Assembly: GCA_021307315.1 (NCBI GenBank)
Contig: JAJSPD010000012.1
Coordinates: 744,001 to 808,000 of the forward strand
Origin: Bisporella sp. PMI_857
Taxonomy: Eukaryota; Ascomycota; Leotiomycetes; Helotiales; Helotiaceae
Reading direction: 5' to 3'
Length of the DNA: 64,000 bases
The notes beneath the pieces are model-generated. The model worked only from the letters and a program-made list of their open reading frames with translations, was not told the origin of the DNA and ran no database searches. Positions within the stretch are counted from its first letter, which is position 1; the number at the start of each line of letters is the position of its first letter. Below are positions 24,136 through 35,507 of the stretch, piece after piece. The position numbers and the translations under genes are program-made.

Positions 24136-24796
24136 GATTTGGCAGTAGGATTTTTATTCTCAACCCCTAATTTTGGGTATTCTCTCTCTTTCAAGAATGA
24201 TCAATGGAAGAAAAGAATGTGCTGCAACAACTAAAAATGTAACTTTGAAGCACGCTATTCTCGTGCTGGCACTCGCAAAAAGGTCCACGACGAAACTCTT
24301 AGTCAAGGTAGACCTCAATTGACTAAAAGAAACGCACGAGCAGCACTGGGATTGCGGGGAAAGAGGGGATGGCGAGCGCAATGAATAATGGATGGTTAAT
24401 TTAATAATAGTAAAAAAATAAGGATGCAATATTGCGCTAGGAAGGTGAATTGTGGTGTGCAAGTGAAGGGAGATGAAGAATGGTCGCGAAAATTCATTCA
24501 ACGTCTGTGTCGTCCTACACAACCAGGTAACTCTTGCATCACCCCTTTTTTTATTGATCTTTACGCTGGAGGTGGTGGGCTGGGATGTGTCGCCTTTTTA
24601 ATCAAAATTCGTTTGCGGCAAAATTTTAAAGTGTGTGTGGTTGAGCTACCGTACAGTACTCCAAGATTTTTTTTAGTTTTATGAATCATACTTGTTTAAT
24701 CCACAAAGAGAAAAGAGAGGGCGAAGAGTATTCCCTCGTACTTTTCGCCCCGTAGAGTCGGGATCCGGGCGTTGTTTGACCCCTTGTTCAGCTTTA

Positions 24797-24800
24797 TTTT

Positions 24801-24831
<31 letters not shown>

Positions 24832-24836
24832 TTCTT
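24797..24836. repeat. T-rich low-complexity tract
   Basis: Runs of T separated by single A residues over about 40 bases. It looks like slippage-prone sequence or an insertion tail; no associated element was recognised. Confidence 0.7.
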
Positions 24837-25124
24837 TCAATAATCGCCTCCTGAGCTACTTTACTGTTCTTTTGATTTGGTCAGGGTCACCGTCAGCCGC
24901 GTGAAAGCGAATCGGTTTGTCATTGAAAGAACCCGTGACCCAACTTGAATCGTCCAGCAGTAGCCGGGCACAGCAAAATCCATCTCAGCAAGGCGCTTGG
25001 CAGCCAACCATTCCCATTATCCATCCGTCGATGTGTCAGAAATAGGAGGTGTGAGGTAATGGAAATAAATGCCTAACGCTGCAACACGTCACACTAATTT
25101 AGCTCCCTCTTCAAAATCCGGGGA

Positions 25125-25230
25125 AAGTAGCATCTGGGGTGTGTGCAGGAACGCATGACTGATGCACTTAAGTTCGCATGAGGTCAAAATGGGCGGATTT
25201 CATAGGTGTTGAGAATCCCTTCTGTTGGTT
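25125..25230 (+). pseudogene. Possible 5S rRNA-like relic
   Basis: GAATCCCTTCTGTTG at 25213-25227 equals the 3' part of ascomycete 5S rRNA as I remember it. CTTAAG (25167-25172) and GGGTGTG (25137-25143) occur upstream in the same order and at roughly 5S-like spacing. The sequence between these anchors does not match well, so this is either a heavily mutated dispersed 5S copy or chance. A covariance-model search would decide. Confidence 0.25.
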
Positions 25231-26863
25231 GACGAAATCCAGAATCATGGTCGGGCCAAGTCACTGTGGTTAACCGACGCATCGTGCCTTTCTCCGCGGC
25301 AAGCTGGATCACGTGGATCCGCCTTCAAGTTTAAATCTATCTTTTATAAAAATAAAAGGCTTTCATATCAGTTCAGTGCAGTTTAGTACAGGGCTGCAAA
25401 TCGAGAGGCCTACATGTTAAGCAGTTGCCCAAGTCGGCGCGGTGCCTCCTTGAAAGAAGCAAGTTAGCTTCTCTGGAACGGCGTTAGTGCTTAAAGCCCT
25501 GCGAAAGCTAAAAGCAAAAGTTGCATAAGGCTGTCGAGCCGTTCCAACGGAATGGTCACGCGAAGGGCCTGGACAATAGAATATGGTAACTGCATACAAA
25601 AGCAATATTTAAGCTTTGAAGAAGTCCTAGCTGGGAGGCAGCCCAATTGGCACGTGACTCTGCTACCCCTTGTGGCCATGATTGCCTCTTTGTGTTCACT
25701 ACTTCGCCTCAAACATAGCATGCGATTTTCCACGGCCCACCCCTATGATAGGAAACTTTTCCCAGGATGTTCTTCTGGAAGGAGATCAAACTCTGGTCAA
25801 GTGACTGGATATCACACGTTCCCTTTGTTTACCGGCATAGCGTTTCCATACCATCTGACCAACGTGACAAATGTACCTAGTCAGCATCACGGTACTGTGG
25901 GCCAATTCAGGCGCTTGTGCCGGCCATGCCGGCCTAGATGACCCCTTTTCTAAGCGAGAAAGTGCATTGGGACGTTGGGAGCCTAGGCGTCGTTCAATGC
26001 TCTCATATAGAGCTTAGGGGAGTTCTGACTCTCAGAGCTTGATGCTGCGAAGTAAACATTAAATGTCTGTGCCCCGCATTACAGATTCAGTGCGAATCTG
26101 TCAAGCTTTCCGCGCCTTTCAGTCTGTCCGTCTTCACCCACTGGTCAATTTCAGCTTCTTTACAATCTGTCAAATACTATTTCCTGTTACAGCTGTTAGA
26201 TGTTGGGATAGATCCAGGCCACTTCGTTGTCAGCGCAAGCTTGGATATGTTCGCTGCAGTAATTCAGTCGACATCTCGTGTAGCCAGGTATTCTTATAGC
26301 CTCGAAACAGATTAACCTGACTCCTGGAACGGAAATACGTTATTATTGATTTTAGTAACCTTTACTTTCTCACGAGTCTTTGGGTATCTGGTGATTGACT
26401 TGAGCACCGTAAATGCTCGCTCCCGGCAGCTGCATATTACCGCAACATGGGTACTACGATAATGCAGGTTCAGCTGCCGCTGCTAATTCGCCACAGTATG
26501 CAATACCCATCCATTCACAGATGGGAATTTCATTCTTAGGTCAGATTTGGCATATCAAATAGATTTTCAGAATGTGGCGCAACTTCAATTTGCGACGTTG
26601 AACAACGTCTATTTGCTGACACGCTCATCTTACAGACTGCCAGAGCGCAACTAGAGAGCTGATAAGCAACCCTTATCTCAATGATGCTGGTATTTATTGA
26701 TTTCACTGGAGGATGGATCTTTTTTGGGCTCATTGGAGGATCTGATATCAGGCGAGTTCATTCTCACTCCCAAAAACTGTAAGCTTGGATCTTGAACCTC
26801 TCTGCATTGTTGAAAACACCGGGTCTCGACCGGAAGCTCCTTTAAATATTGGCCTGAGGCAAA

Positions 26864-27330
26864 ATGCATCTCCATATCTTCCTCATGACATTATCACTCT
26901 TCGCAAACACTCGCGCTATAATGTTCACGGACTCACTCGTCGCTCCAACTCCTTCAGAGCGGTGTCTCCGATACGTAACCTCATTTAAATCTCGGTAAAC
27001 ACGTCTTACTACTGCAACGAGATTTTGAGGACGGCAACTCCGTGTTTTATACCGCCAACAATACTTTACTTATTGGTATGTTGAATTGTGATATTGCGTG
27101 TGAGTCCGATGATTAACGGATCGTGCAGGGTTGGCAAGACCACAATATTGACGCCCGAACCACTCGCTAATGGCACTTTGGACTTGACGCTGGAGCAAGA
27201 ATTGAGGACAGAGGCGTCCGAGACAAAGAGAGAGGCTGGGAAGTACGATATGGGGATTGCGGTGTATGCCACGAGATTTGGATCTGTAGGTGTAAATCTA
27301 CCTTTAGGTACAAACTACACGGGCGATTGA
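26864..27330 (+). other. Possible small secreted-protein gene or its relic
   Basis: An ATG at 26864 opens a signal-peptide-like stretch (MHLHIFLMTLSLFANTRA) that stops at 26996. Two further plus-strand frames overlap in series. One reads GNSVFYTANNTLLIG (to about 27080). The other starts VGKTTILTPEPLANG and ends at 27330 with LPLGTNYTGD. The three can be joined only with weak splice donors (for example GTAACC after LRY and GTTGAA near 27081), so either the introns are atypical or the gene is frameshifted. No family was recognised. Confidence 0.3.
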
Positions 27331-28129
27331 GTAGTCAGGTCTGAAGTCTATTACTCGATGTTCAAGCAGATTCTCTAGATTTGAGATGTGCTTTTTCATC
27401 ATATAAAAAGCTCGGTTGAACTAGTTCATTCCTTCCAGGCTTGTTTAAATATATATCACCTTCACCAATACACTGAGAGAGGCACATGGACTATCAGACT
27501 TCAAAGAGTGCCACACTTTGGCAAATATTTTTAGAAACCGCAATAATAGGCGTGGTGAATTCCATACCACCGTCAGATTTTGTGTTCAGTCCATACTGTA
27601 CCAGTAAGCCAATACTTATTTACGACCCCAAATGTGCCAAAAATTGGATCGTATACAGATAGGAGATTGGGCCCGTCGACATTCATCAATGAACCAGGGC
27701 GATTTTTGTATTTACAACGGATCTCAGCACTCAGAACAGGGTGCCCAGGAGGCTTCGCGTAGAATCCTCCAAATCGGGTATCTTCTTCACGGAACCCGTG
27801 CACATGGCTGAGGGCGAATGGAATCATATTTATATCCCCCCAATTTCACGATGTGCTTATTTGGAATTAAGCTTTGCAAGGATGGTCTTCTGCTTTTGGA
27901 AAATAGTTCTCTGCTTATAAGGCTTCTCTGTACGGCCTGAGCTATGATGTGGCAGCGTTTTTATGTTGTTTTTAGAATCAGAGCGGCTCATGACAGAGCT
28001 GGAAGAGATATGTCTGTATGGGTAAACTAGGTACAACATGATTCGTGTTCAAAATAGACAAAAAGTGGTGGAAAACTACAACTTAAAATTATTGGTTTAG
28101 CCGCAACGCTCCGCCTCTGCTAGAATCCA
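27331..28129. other. Intergenic with one orphan 84-codon frame
   Basis: A minus-strand ATG frame at 27827-27573 encodes 84 residues with protein-like composition (contains NVDGPNLLSVYDPIFGTFG). It matches no family I know, and its neighbourhood gives no further exons. I do not call it a gene. The rest is the 3' flank of the MDR gene. Confidence 0.4.
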
Positions 28130-29346
28130 TCATCCCCACGGATCAACAATTGCTTTCCCTCTAATCTTTCCCTCTACCACTCCATCCGCAGCACTTTGCA
28201 ACCCGCTCAGACCTCCTTCGACCTTAACCACAGGCGTAGGCTCAATAGTGCCATCCCTGATAGCTTCTCCAAGATAGCCATACCACCACTTTCTAAACTC
28301 CTCAAACTTCTCGCCTTCCTTTTGCGTTACATTTCCAAAGAACTCGTAGATTCTCTCCACGTTCGCGGGAAGCTCAACATTACCGCCCATGGTAGAAGCA
28401 AATTTCCCACCTGAAGGTTGGAGCAGAGAAGCCAGCGCTTGCTGAGATGCAGGATCACCCGATGTGCTATACATAAATTTGAAGGGGCCGAGAGCACGGA
28501 GCTCGTCCAGGATTGTAGGAGATTTATAGTCTAGAACCTCAGACGCTCCGAGCTTCTTCAAGTGATCGAAACCACGTGGGGACGCCGTTGCGATTACTGT
28601 TCATGTCATTTCGTTAAATTTTTCTTAAACCTTCTGGCTGTATTATGGAGACATACCCTGGTATCCAACAGACTTCGCAAACTGTACAGCATATCCGCCC
28701 ACGCTTCCCCCCGCTCCCCAGATCAACACTTTCTCGTTCTTGACAGAAGACGAAGCTTGCCCTGGCAACTCCATTCCCAGGTAGACCTGCAAAGCTCCGA
28801 CGGCAGTCTGAAGCGAGAACGGCAAAGCGACAGCTTGATCGAAAGGTGCATCGCCAATCTATTCCTCAAGTTTAGCCTCCGCTTCCATTATTGGCAGATG
28901 TAGTGCCTCGAGAATTGTAAGAAGTGTAGAGGGAAAACAAACCTTAGCACTCAGCCCCTCCCGTCCCACCACAAACCGCTGCCACCCACCAAACCTCGTC
29001 TCCCGCTTTTGGTACACGGGCGTATCGCTCACGACCCTATCCCCGACCTTCAGGCTCGTTACTTTGTCTCCGACTTTTACGATAGTGCCGGCGATGGTTC
29101 CTCCGAGGATGAACGGGTATTGGATATTAATGTATGCGTCGTGCCGGATCTTGGCATCGAGTTGCTGAATTGCTATCGCATGGTTCTTTGGGATGTTAGA
29201 CTGCTTTGAAGGGTTTGGAGCGTCGGAAAAGAAGGATGGCAGCGCACCTCAATGAGCATTTCGTCATCGTGGATTTCATAGTATGGAGCCTCCTCGATCA
29301 CAAGATCGCCCTTGGGCGTTTTGATGTATGCTGCGACGTTGCTCAT
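28130..29346 (-). CDS. Medium-chain dehydrogenase/reductase (zinc-less, enoyl-reductase type)
   Basis: NAD(P)H-dependent reductase of the MDR superfamily, similar in layout to fungal trans-acting enoyl reductases and ToxD-like proteins. Exons on the minus strand are 29346-29248, 29185-28943, 28858-28657 and 28596-28130, giving 336 residues. The GroES-like N-terminal domain includes NIQYPFILGGTIAGTIVKVG and GDRVV. The Rossmann domain has the dinucleotide motif GAGGSVG (about residues 162-168) and LKKLGASEVLDY. No catalytic Cys/His zinc cluster is seen, so a quinone/enoyl reductase-like activity is more likely than alcohol oxidation. The end reads GKIRGKAIVDPWG. No polyketide synthase is nearby, so a cluster role is not supported. 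All introns are in phase. Confidence 0.92.
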
Positions 29347-29739
29347 GTTTATAGTTCTTCTGTATGTATTCAATTAGCGATTTAAGAACAAGGTGTTATA
29401 AAAGCATATTCAAATAACTTGACAAAAATTGTGGCAGCTTGAAATACTTGTATGTAGCTCCATTAGAGGCTTGAAATGTGCTTAGACGAAAGCAGAAAAT
29501 GCTTCAAGCAAAGTTTACCAATGATTATATTAAACTCCGATAATTCTTTGACCATCACGATTAATAAGCCAATGATGTTGATGAAGAGCTCTTAGTGACT
29601 TTTGCCTTATGCAGGTACATGTGTAAGCATGATGCAGTTAGACCCCACGATACTGCAAGCCAGCAACCTTAGATCATAATTCTCGATTCGGGTATCCATC
29701 TTTAAATCGTAGAGTATCATAGAATTGACCATCTATAAT
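29347..29739. other. Intergenic, MDR promoter and tubby-like 3' flank
   Basis: No gene seen. Both neighbours are on the minus strand, so this region contains the MDR promoter and the tubby-like gene's 3' UTR. Confidence 0.6.
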
Positions 29740-30465
29740 TCAACATCCACCTCCACCTCCCACGGCACCACCAGCGAGCCCTCCCGCCGCCGCTCCATTG
29801 CAGCTACTCTTCTTTCGCCCTCCCTTCAAAGCCAGCGCGAGGATAGCCATGACAGATATGACCTCAAATTTATCTCCCAACTCATTCCGATCCCTCGCCA
29901 TAAATCCCAGCTTGCCCTTCTTCCTATTTCCAGAATGTGGCCTCGCCCAAGCGGCAACGACCTCACCCGTGCTCATCCTTGTGAGCTTCATTCCACGACG
30001 ACTCCCTTGCAGCGAAGTCACCTCCGCACAAGACGAAGACTTCCACTCAAACCGCTCATTTTTGCCTGTACTCGAAAGAAAGGCGTGAAATGTGTATGAC
30101 GAGCTGAACATGCCGTTCTTCATCAAGCTATGCATATCGTTGCCAATCTGGATATCGATCGTGTTGCTGAGGCTATGGAAATCGGCTGAGGCAAGCAGCA
30201 TTACCGTGGCGCTCAGACCGGCATGGAGGAGGACTTTGGGTCCGGAGCTCCGGTTGCAGCGGGTAGAGATGTGGAAGAGCGGTGGCGCATCGGCTGAGAG
30301 ACCAATTTGTATGCTGGTAAATGAGCCGGAAGCGCGGTAGACTCCGAAGGTTCGGGGGAAGCGTAGGGAGCTGGAGTTTGAAACGGTAGGGCTTAGAGGA
30401 ACGCCTACATTAACCTTTTGATATGTAGGAGGAATTAGCCATTGCTTTTTTACTAGATCGGCCAT
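29740..30465 (-). CDS. Tubby C-terminal-like / LURP-one-like fold protein with Gly-rich Cys tail
   Basis: Single-exon gene of 241 residues. It resembles fungal uncharacterised proteins of the tubby C-terminal-like (LOR) superfamily, a beta-barrel with a central helix. It opens MADLVKKQWLIPPTYQKVNV, and repeated beta-strand patterns fill the first 190 residues. After the hydrophobic segment VMAILALALKG, where the barrel's central helix is expected, comes a basic patch and then an alanine/glycine tail ending in five glycines and a terminal cysteine. That tail could be a lipidation site, but it is not a classical CaaX box. The molecular role is unknown; related plant and animal proteins bind membranes or phosphoinositides. 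The fold assignment is by pattern only. Confidence 0.7.
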   Translation of the reverse strand: MADLVKKQWLIPPTYQKVNVGVPLSPTVSNSSSLRFPRTFGVYRASGSFTSIQIGLSADAPPLFHISTRCNRSSGPKVLLHAGLSATVMLLASADFHSLSNTIDIQIGNDMHSLMKNGMFSSSYTFHAFLSSTGKNERFEWKSSSCAEVTSLQGSRRGMKLTRMSTGEVVAAWARPHSGNRKKGKLGFMARDRNELGDKFEVISVMAILALALKGGRKKSSCNGAAAGGLAGGAVGGGGGC

Positions 30466-30984
30466 TGTGCTTGACGGTCTAGAACAGTCTATGAAAATTA
30501 TTATCTGATTGGGCTGCTGGTAACCAGTTTATAACAAAGGATAACTTCATAACTAGAAATGAGACAGCTCCGGAGTTTATATAAGGCTCTTCAACAGCGT
30601 GAGGTTGGATGAATGGTTACTAGAAAAAGAGGAGATGCTTCTCCAGAAACTGCGTGATCGACATAAAGTCGCCAAGACACCTCACTGCCTCAGTTTGGGG
30701 ACGATGACGATTCCGATCGACAAAGTAATCGAGGCACAGCTATTGCCTTTCGAACTTGGCCATTCCATTGGCTTTGAAACAGAACCATAACTTAGCCCTG
30801 CTCGTGTAAAGTAATGGCACGTGTATTTACGTGAAAAGAGCAGACGCAAGAAAGAAATGCATTCGTGACATTTGTGATGTTCTTCCTGGTATCAAGATGA
30901 AAAAATGCACCTATCCGATACTGGATAGCCACTCCCAGTCAGGCTGCTCTGCCGGGATTCCTGTATATGTATAATGACAACAAT
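30466..30984. other. Intergenic, upstream of tubby-like gene
   Basis: No supportable gene. A 63-codon plus frame at 30599-30790 lacks an ATG in good context and any known similarity. Confidence 0.5.
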
Positions 30985-31904
30985 CTAGTCCAGGTCCATG
31001 TCCATCTCTCCACCATCATCCTCGTCCGCGTCCCCCCTTTCCTCCACGGGCCCTGTGCCTTCGTTAGAAAGTGCAAGCTCATCAAACTCCATCTCCATCT
31101 CCATCTGAGCCTCTTCCCTCTCGGCAGCACGCCTGGCACGACGTCTGTCTTGCGCCTTCTGGCCTGGAAGGGCAATTGGATGACCGCGAATCCGAGGGCC
31201 GGCGCCAGTGGGAGGGAGCTGGCGATCCACAGGTCCTTGATCCAAGCCCATCTCCACTCTCTTGCGATACCAATCCGCTTCGTCAACGCCTGCTGTGACT
31301 TGAAGCGCAATTTCGTACTCGGGGTGGCTAGTATCTTCTCGTTGAACGATGTCAAACATCGTGGCCATGCCCGGGCTGTCGTAGACATCATAGTCAGGAA
31401 CATCCTGAAGTGAGGTCAGATCATTCCATCCTCATGTGCGCACATCTCAGACTTACGTCAATGTTGAGCTGAGGAAATGTCTCCTGTTTTCGCTCCCAAT
31501 AGCCCTTAGCCCAAAGTGAATGACGCTGGATAGTTATGTCAGCCACTGTAACCAATTCATATATTAGAAGTGATACACACCTGCTTGATCGCATTTGCCA
31601 AACACTCCTGCTTATCTTCCATCGTCTTCTTCATCGTAGCAGGATCCCAAACGAAGTATCGCTCAAGAAGACCTCTATACCATAAAGCCTCCATGTCGTC
31701 CTTGGCTACAGCTGGAAGTTGGTAGTGTTTCTGAACGTTATCAACGCCATGGCAGAATCGAGAGTATCCAATAACATGAGCAAATTTCCAGAAGTTTTGG
31801 TGACTGTAGTTAGGGATTAAGATATGGCTCAGATCTTTTGTCATATAACGTTGATGAGTACTGTCTGGGACAGTAATCACCATAGCCTCTGCCCAGTCTG
31901 CCAT
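30985..31904 (-). CDS. Conserved-looking hypothetical protein with acidic C-terminus
   Basis: Three exons, 31904-31581, 31525-31457 and 31404-30985, encode 270 residues; both introns are short, GT...AG and phase 0. The start is the ATG at 31904 (MADWAEAMVITV); the frame extends left only through a TTG. I do not recognise the family. The first 180 residues look globular and rich in Trp, Tyr and His (LSHILIPNYSHQNFWKFAHV, EALWYRGLLERYFVWD, RHSLWAKGYWERKQE). A Pro/Gly loop follows (LPPTGAGPRIRGHPIALPG), then a basic helix (RRRARRAAEREE) and a strongly acidic tail ending MDMDLD. There is no signal peptide or membrane segment. Clean splicing and biased composition argue for a real, constrained gene, probably nuclear or cytoplasmic. 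Confidence 0.8.
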
Positions 31905-33741
31905 CTTGGATGTAGTTGTTGAGCTAGAAAATTGAGAGTTGTAGTTGTATACTCCGCGAGAGAAGTGAGGCGGGTCAAGATTTTTTTTTCTTCCAAGACT
32001 GGTTGGCCGGATATTAGAAACTGAAATCAAAGCTCGACGAGGCTGAGGCGGTGAGATCTGCTAGACTAGTTCACATTTACAAAGTGAGAACCCATGAGGA
32101 GCTATATATGTTTGGATAAACAAAATACCAACTAAGGTAAGGTAACAAACAGCAAAAGTGGCTCACCTGGCCACCTTCTCGACAACGGAATATTACTAAC
32201 AGCCCCTCCCCATTTGAGACTGCTAATATCTATAGATGAACTTAAGGTTCAACCTGCATGCATATGTTCCTGTGCTGTACAAGCTAATACATACATGCAC
32301 GGCAAACGCATTCGTGCATGAGCTTTCAAAAAATCAGTTCGCCTGGTTTCTTCAGACCCCGTAGGGTCTGAAGTTTTGCCTCTTTTTTAAATACCTTCGC
32401 CACTCTGCGAGACACTACGACAGATCTACCAGTGCTTGTGGAGTAATATAGCTTGAATAAACATCATATTTAGAAAGCTGGAGGGATATTACATATAGGT
32501 AGATATTTTATAAATAACTGAGCCCTCGGAGGAAGCTGAGACGCTATTCATCTACACTACTCGAGACCAGAACAACTATGTATATCCTTGTGGCCGTTTT
32601 CATTGCAACATACGAGAAGCGAGCTTCCCTGGACAGTAACTTACTCCTCCAATAATGTGTCCGACTTAGCAACTGTTATATTGGAGGATACACTCATTTA
32701 GGAACTTGTATGAGGATACAATAGAACTGAATGCATGAGGAATAATCGGTCATAACGATTTAGGATAGCCGAAATGTGAGGTGTCATCTTCATGAGAGCT
32801 TGGATCCAAGAGCTTGCCTTAAAAATGGCAACTCACAATATCTTACCTTGACCTCTGCATAGGCATTTATCATGTCCATATACGCAGAGCATGGGTCCTT
32901 GTAATTTTAATTTTTTTATATGAAAAACGAATGGCACAACGATATCGCACACGAACCCAACCATTACATCATAAGTCTGAAGTAGAGTCGCAGTGGCTCA
33001 AATGATATTCCCTTTACTAATGCGTCCATAGAAAATTGACTTTCGAGCATAAGCCTACTTTCGATACGTGAAACGAATGGTCAGATTCAACAACAAAAAA
33101 AGATGACTTTAGAACAAGAAGCCGTTGTCGAGGCGAAAGGCAGGACGTCAATCCAGTGTGATAACACTTGTGGTCAATATTGAGTACATGCCAATGCTCC
33201 AGGCCCTATGGTAGAATAGACAAAGCTAGGATAGGCAGACCGTAGTAACAAACCAACTCCTTCGTGCTATTACACGCATGTCGGGCTCTCATTGGAGACG
33301 AAACAGCAACACCTTCGAGCCCATTTCCTGCTTTCTACATGATCTTTCATGTCCTAATCCCCAACACCATATCCCATCCAAGGCATATATTCACCAACAC
33401 TCCAAACAGCCACACTTTTGCCTCAAGCATACCATCTCCCCTCATGCAGAAAGCTCTATCAGCAGCCAACTCTTGCACATATCTATGCTATACCGGAAGC
33501 TGGAAACGATGACTTATAAGCTCCGCGCATGGTTTTAGGGATCTGCAGCCCGTGATGCGGTATACGTAGGCAAGATTGCACCTTGAAAGCCAGCCCATGG
33601 TGAAGAGGGCAGAATGGACACGTTCGCGTATGCAGAAGCCTATTCATAAACCCCCGCTCGAAGACTTCCAAGTTCATCTCCTAGCCGATAAATGAATTGC
33701 GCAGAATATCTCCTGCTGTCGGGGTCATCGGCTGCCTCAGA
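31905..33741. other. Intergenic, AT-rich, no gene
   Basis: 1.8 kb with no supportable coding region. Much of it is AT-rich with many stops in all frames, as expected for decayed repeats or long regulatory sequence. No terminal repeats were recognised. The ends hold the promoter of the hypothetical gene (left) and of the amidase pseudogene (right). Confidence 0.5.
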
Positions 33742-35507
33742 ATGCCTGCCAGAACGTGGCAAGAGCTTGCTGCGGCGAAGCAGGAGGAACAGCTATCTCG
33801 TATACCCAAGGAATGGCTTCTCGCGGAGGAGAGACTCCCGCCGGCTAACACGGTTGACCTTCGTCCCGTGGCTGCCTCGAGCGGCATTCTCTCGACCAGG
33901 GAACTCGAGATCACAGGAGAAGACTACGATGCTACGAGCCTTCTGGCCAAGATTGCAGACGGGACATATAGCTCAAAAGAGGCAGCTACCGCGTTCCGCA
34001 AAAGAGCAGCAATCGGGCAGCAGCTTTGTAAGAACTTGATGGAGATTATGTTCCTCGATGCCATTGCCGCGGCCGGGAAATTGGATGAGGAGTTTGCTCA
34101 GACAGGGAAACCGGTTGGGCCTCTTCATGGGCTTCCGATGACTGTCAAGGTTGGTGACCGTAGAGGTGCTCGGTTAGAAGCGTGCACTGATGCCTTCCAG
34201 GAATGTCTCAACATCAAAGGATATGGCTAATGTGATGGCTACATGTCTCGCACCTTTCAACCGGCCAAGTATGACATGTACTTGATACAGATTCTCAAGA
34301 AAGCGGGAGCAGCCTTCATTGCAAAGACGAACAACCCTCAGACTATGCTGGCAGCTGAAACGGACAATAACGTCTTCGGCCAGACTAACCCAGTAGTATC
34401 GCACTTGACGTGTGGTGGAAGCAGTGGTGGAGAAGGCTCAGCTCAAGTATTTCGCTCAAGCGCGTTAGGTATCGGCACTGATGTCGGCGGGTCAATCCGG
34501 TGAGTTGCTCGTCAGTACCCCTTAGGAAGACAACTTACATCATAAACAGCATTCCCGCAGCAGCAAACGGTACCTACGGATTCAAGCCCTCTTTTGGTAT
34601 CCTCCCCATGATCGGGTACGCGCCAGCGAACTACACGGGGATGCAAACCGGCGTGCCGGCTGTCTGCGGCCCACTAGCACGCCCCGTTCGCGACATAATC
34701 CTCCTCATGTGTGTCGTTCGGGAAGCCAAACCTTGGCTCGTAGATCCGGCCATCATACCAAATGTTTGGGAGGCCGCAACACTCAACAGAAAGCCCGTTG
34801 TGGGCATCATGTACAAGAGCGGACTGACTCCTCATCCGCCGGTCCTCCGCGCTCTTTCTGAAGCTCGTGAAAAGCTCGAGGCCGTAGGATTTGAGGTCAA
34901 GGATTTCGTACCGCCAGGCTTTGCGGAGCTCAGGCTCATTACGAGACAGCTCTTCACGCTAGATGGGCTGTTGTATCGGAAAAAGGAGATTGAGAAGTCG
35001 GGGGAGCCGGTTGTGCCATCTGTCAAGGAAATTAATTTCTGGGATATACCCGCAAAAACGCTGGTGCAGATGTGGGAGTGGAATACAAAGAAGTTGGAGA
35101 TTGTGAAGCAAATGCTTGACAAGCGGCAAGAAGCTAAGATAGATGTCTTACTATGTCCTGGCGGGCCACATAGTGCGGTCTTGCCAGGAGATTGACAATA
35201 TGATACTTATACAGTGCCGTGGAACGCGAACGACTATCCGGCTGCGATCATACCATTTACTTTTGTTGATCCGACGAAGGACTTCAAGGATGATAATTTC
35301 GTGCCGCTATCAGAAGATGACCGAGAATTACGAGCACTCTGTGAGCAAAATTGCCTAGATTTCAGCGAAGCTTATTCATAAAGATATCTAGTTGACCTAG
35401 AACTTCTGGTCGGAGCACCTGTCGCTTTGTAGATTGTTGGCGCCAGGCTTGAAGATGCACAACTGTTGAAGGATGTAGAGACTATTAATGCTGTTCTAAA
35501 TGCGTAA
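33742..35507 (+). pseudogene. Amidase-signature family pseudogene (in-frame stops)
   Basis: Remnant of a fungal amidase (acetamidase/GatA-like signature family). Three exons, 33742-34149, 34201-34499 and 34550-35507, keep one continuous frame over the full family length of about 550 residues. The catalytic lysine is at GLPMTVK (about residue 136), the cis-serine region at CGGSSGGEGS and the nucleophile serine at GTDVGGSIR. The C-terminal motifs WNANDYPAA and the end APVAL-IVGARLED are also present. Four in-frame stops break it: TAA 34228-34230, TGA 35193-35195, TAA 35379-35381 and TAG 35430-35432. At least the second and fourth fit a single G-to-A or C-to-T change of a Trp or Gln codon. No frameshift was found, which suggests recent loss or a point-mutation process such as RIP. 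Confidence 0.88.

Larger units (their letters stand above)
24136..26863. other. Gene-poor region
   Basis: 2.7 kb with no supportable protein gene. It contains a T/A homopolymer-rich block at about 24797-24836 and a 5S-rRNA-like patch near 25125-25230 (listed separately). The left end is the upstream region of the F-box/LRR gene. Confidence 0.5.

Noticed and set aside
30599..30790. 63-codon plus frame between the tubby-like and hypothetical genes
   Set aside because: Short, no ATG start in good context and no similarity.
31905..33741. RIP-mutated transposon
   Set aside because: AT-rich, but no terminal repeats, transposase or reverse-transcriptase motifs could be read, so it is described only as gene-free sequence.
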